Origin: Gemmatimonadota bacterium
Lineage (GTDB): Bacteria > Gemmatimonadota > Gemmatimonadetes > Gemmatimonadales > Gemmatimonadaceae
Reading direction: 5' to 3'
NCBI GenBank assembly: GCA_028287205.1
Contig: JAQBQC010000449.1
Coordinates: 1 to 5,564, forward strand
Length of the DNA: 5,564 bases
Part shown: positions 5,034 through 5,564 of the stretch, one piece after another
Layout of the letters: the number at the start of each line of letters is the position of its first letter
Position numbering within the stretch: the stretch's first letter is position 1
Translations under genes and position numbers: made by a program
Notes under the pieces: model-generated
What the model saw: the letters and a program-made list of their open reading frames with translations, nothing else
The model's database searches: none
Told to the model about the DNA's origin: nothing

Positions 5034-5564
5034 GTGACGAACGGTCTCGATCGGCTACGAGCCGCTCTTGAAGGGCGGTACGAGATCGTGCGCGAGCTGG
5101 GACGCGGAGGCATGGCGACTGTCTATCTCGCGAATGATCTGAAGCACGATCGCGAGGTAGCTATCAAGGTGCTGCTTCCGGACCTCGGAATGGCACTCGG
5201 TCCGGAACGCTTCCGACGGGAAATCCAGCTCGCCACGAAGATAAGCCATCCGAACATTCTGGCGCTCTACGATTCTGGAGAGACGCCGGATCATTTGCTG
5301 TACTATGTCATGCCGTTCATTCCGGGCGAGTCGCTGCGCGCGCGGCTCGACCGCGACCGCCAGCTCTCGGTGGACGACGCGGTGCAGATCACGGTCGAGG
5401 TGGCGTCGGCCCTCGACTATGCGCATCGGAACGGGATCATCCATCGCGACATCAAGCCCGAGAACATCCTCGTCGACGTCGAGCGCCGCCCCTACCTCAT
5501 GGATTTCGGAATCGCAAAGTCGGATCAGAGCGTCGTGCACACCCGCACGGGAACCATCCTCGGG
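5034..5564 (+). CDS. Pkn-type Ser/Thr protein kinase, N-terminal part (3' end outside window)
   Basis: The window holds 177 codons from the GTG at 5034, which lies 20 codons before the glycine-rich loop, as is usual for this family. A weak AGGG lies about 12-15 nt upstream. All kinase elements up to the activation loop are intact: G23-R-G-G-M-A-T-V nucleotide loop, K45 in VAIKVL, the helix-C glutamate E63 in RRE, the hinge YYVMPF (90-95), the catalytic loop H137-R-D139-I-K141-P-E-N144, and D157-F-G. The activation segment has several Thr (170, 172, 174) that could be autophosphorylated, in the pattern TRTGT. The kinase therefore looks active. The family often continues into a membrane segment and a sensor such as TPR, PASTA or beta-propeller repeats, but these lie beyond the edge. 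The domain style resembles the many kinases of Gemmatimonadota. It may be a separate unit from the amidohydrolase gene. Confidence 0.95.
   Translation, partial: MTNGLDRLRAALEGRYEIVRELGRGGMATVYLANDLKHDREVAIKVLLPDLGMALGPERFRREIQLATKISHPNILALYDSGETPDHLLYYVMPFIPGESLRARLDRDRQLSVDDAVQITVEVASALDYAHRNGIIHRDIKPENILVDVERRPYLMDFGIAKSDQSVVHTRTGTILG

Noticed and set aside
1..5564. tRNA, rRNA, CRISPR array, insertion sequence or attachment site
   Set aside because: I saw no tandem repeat-spacer pattern, transposase, long terminal inverted repeats or tRNA-like cloverleaf while reading both strands.

Overview
The window is GC-rich bacterial DNA with six protein-coding genes and no RNA genes, insertion sequences or CRISPR. 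The serine/threonine kinase at the right end reads GRGGMATVYLANDLKHD, then YVMPF, then HRDIKPENILV. This style is abundant in Gemmatimonadota, so that phylum is the best guess for the source. The guess is from family resemblance only.

Left half (1-2303), all on the minus strand, read right to left. (1) A complete gene for an exported or membrane-anchored protein carrying a full JAMM/MPN metalloprotease signature (2303 to 1644). (2) A stretch of about 330 bases without a convincing gene (1315-1643). It is relatively AT-rich in part, holds a perfect TATAAT box, and is crowded with inverted and direct repeats. (3) A gene of unknown function with two alpha/beta-looking parts (about 1314 to 580). 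(4) The 5' 161 codons of a secreted protein with an HELYH (HExxH) motif, running off the left edge (485 to <1).

Right half (2425-5564), all on the plus strand. A divergent intergenic region of 121 bases separates the halves. It is followed by a probable lipoprotein of unknown function (2425-3582). The next gene overlaps it by the four bases ATGA and encodes an exported COG1228-type amidohydrolase with all metal ligands, probably a prolidase-like dipeptidase (3579-4928). After 105 bases comes the N-terminal half of a Pkn-type Ser/Thr protein kinase, cut by the right edge (5034 to >5564).

Four of the six products carry export signals (HExxH protein, JAMM protein, lipoprotein, amidohydrolase). 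Three of these carry metal-hydrolase signatures. A shared role in cell-envelope peptide or protein turnover is an attractive reading, but it is inference: only the lipoprotein and amidohydrolase are tightly linked, by translational overlap. The parts most worth a second look are the exported JAMM protein, the dyad-rich leader upstream of the gene at 580, and the HExxH protein.
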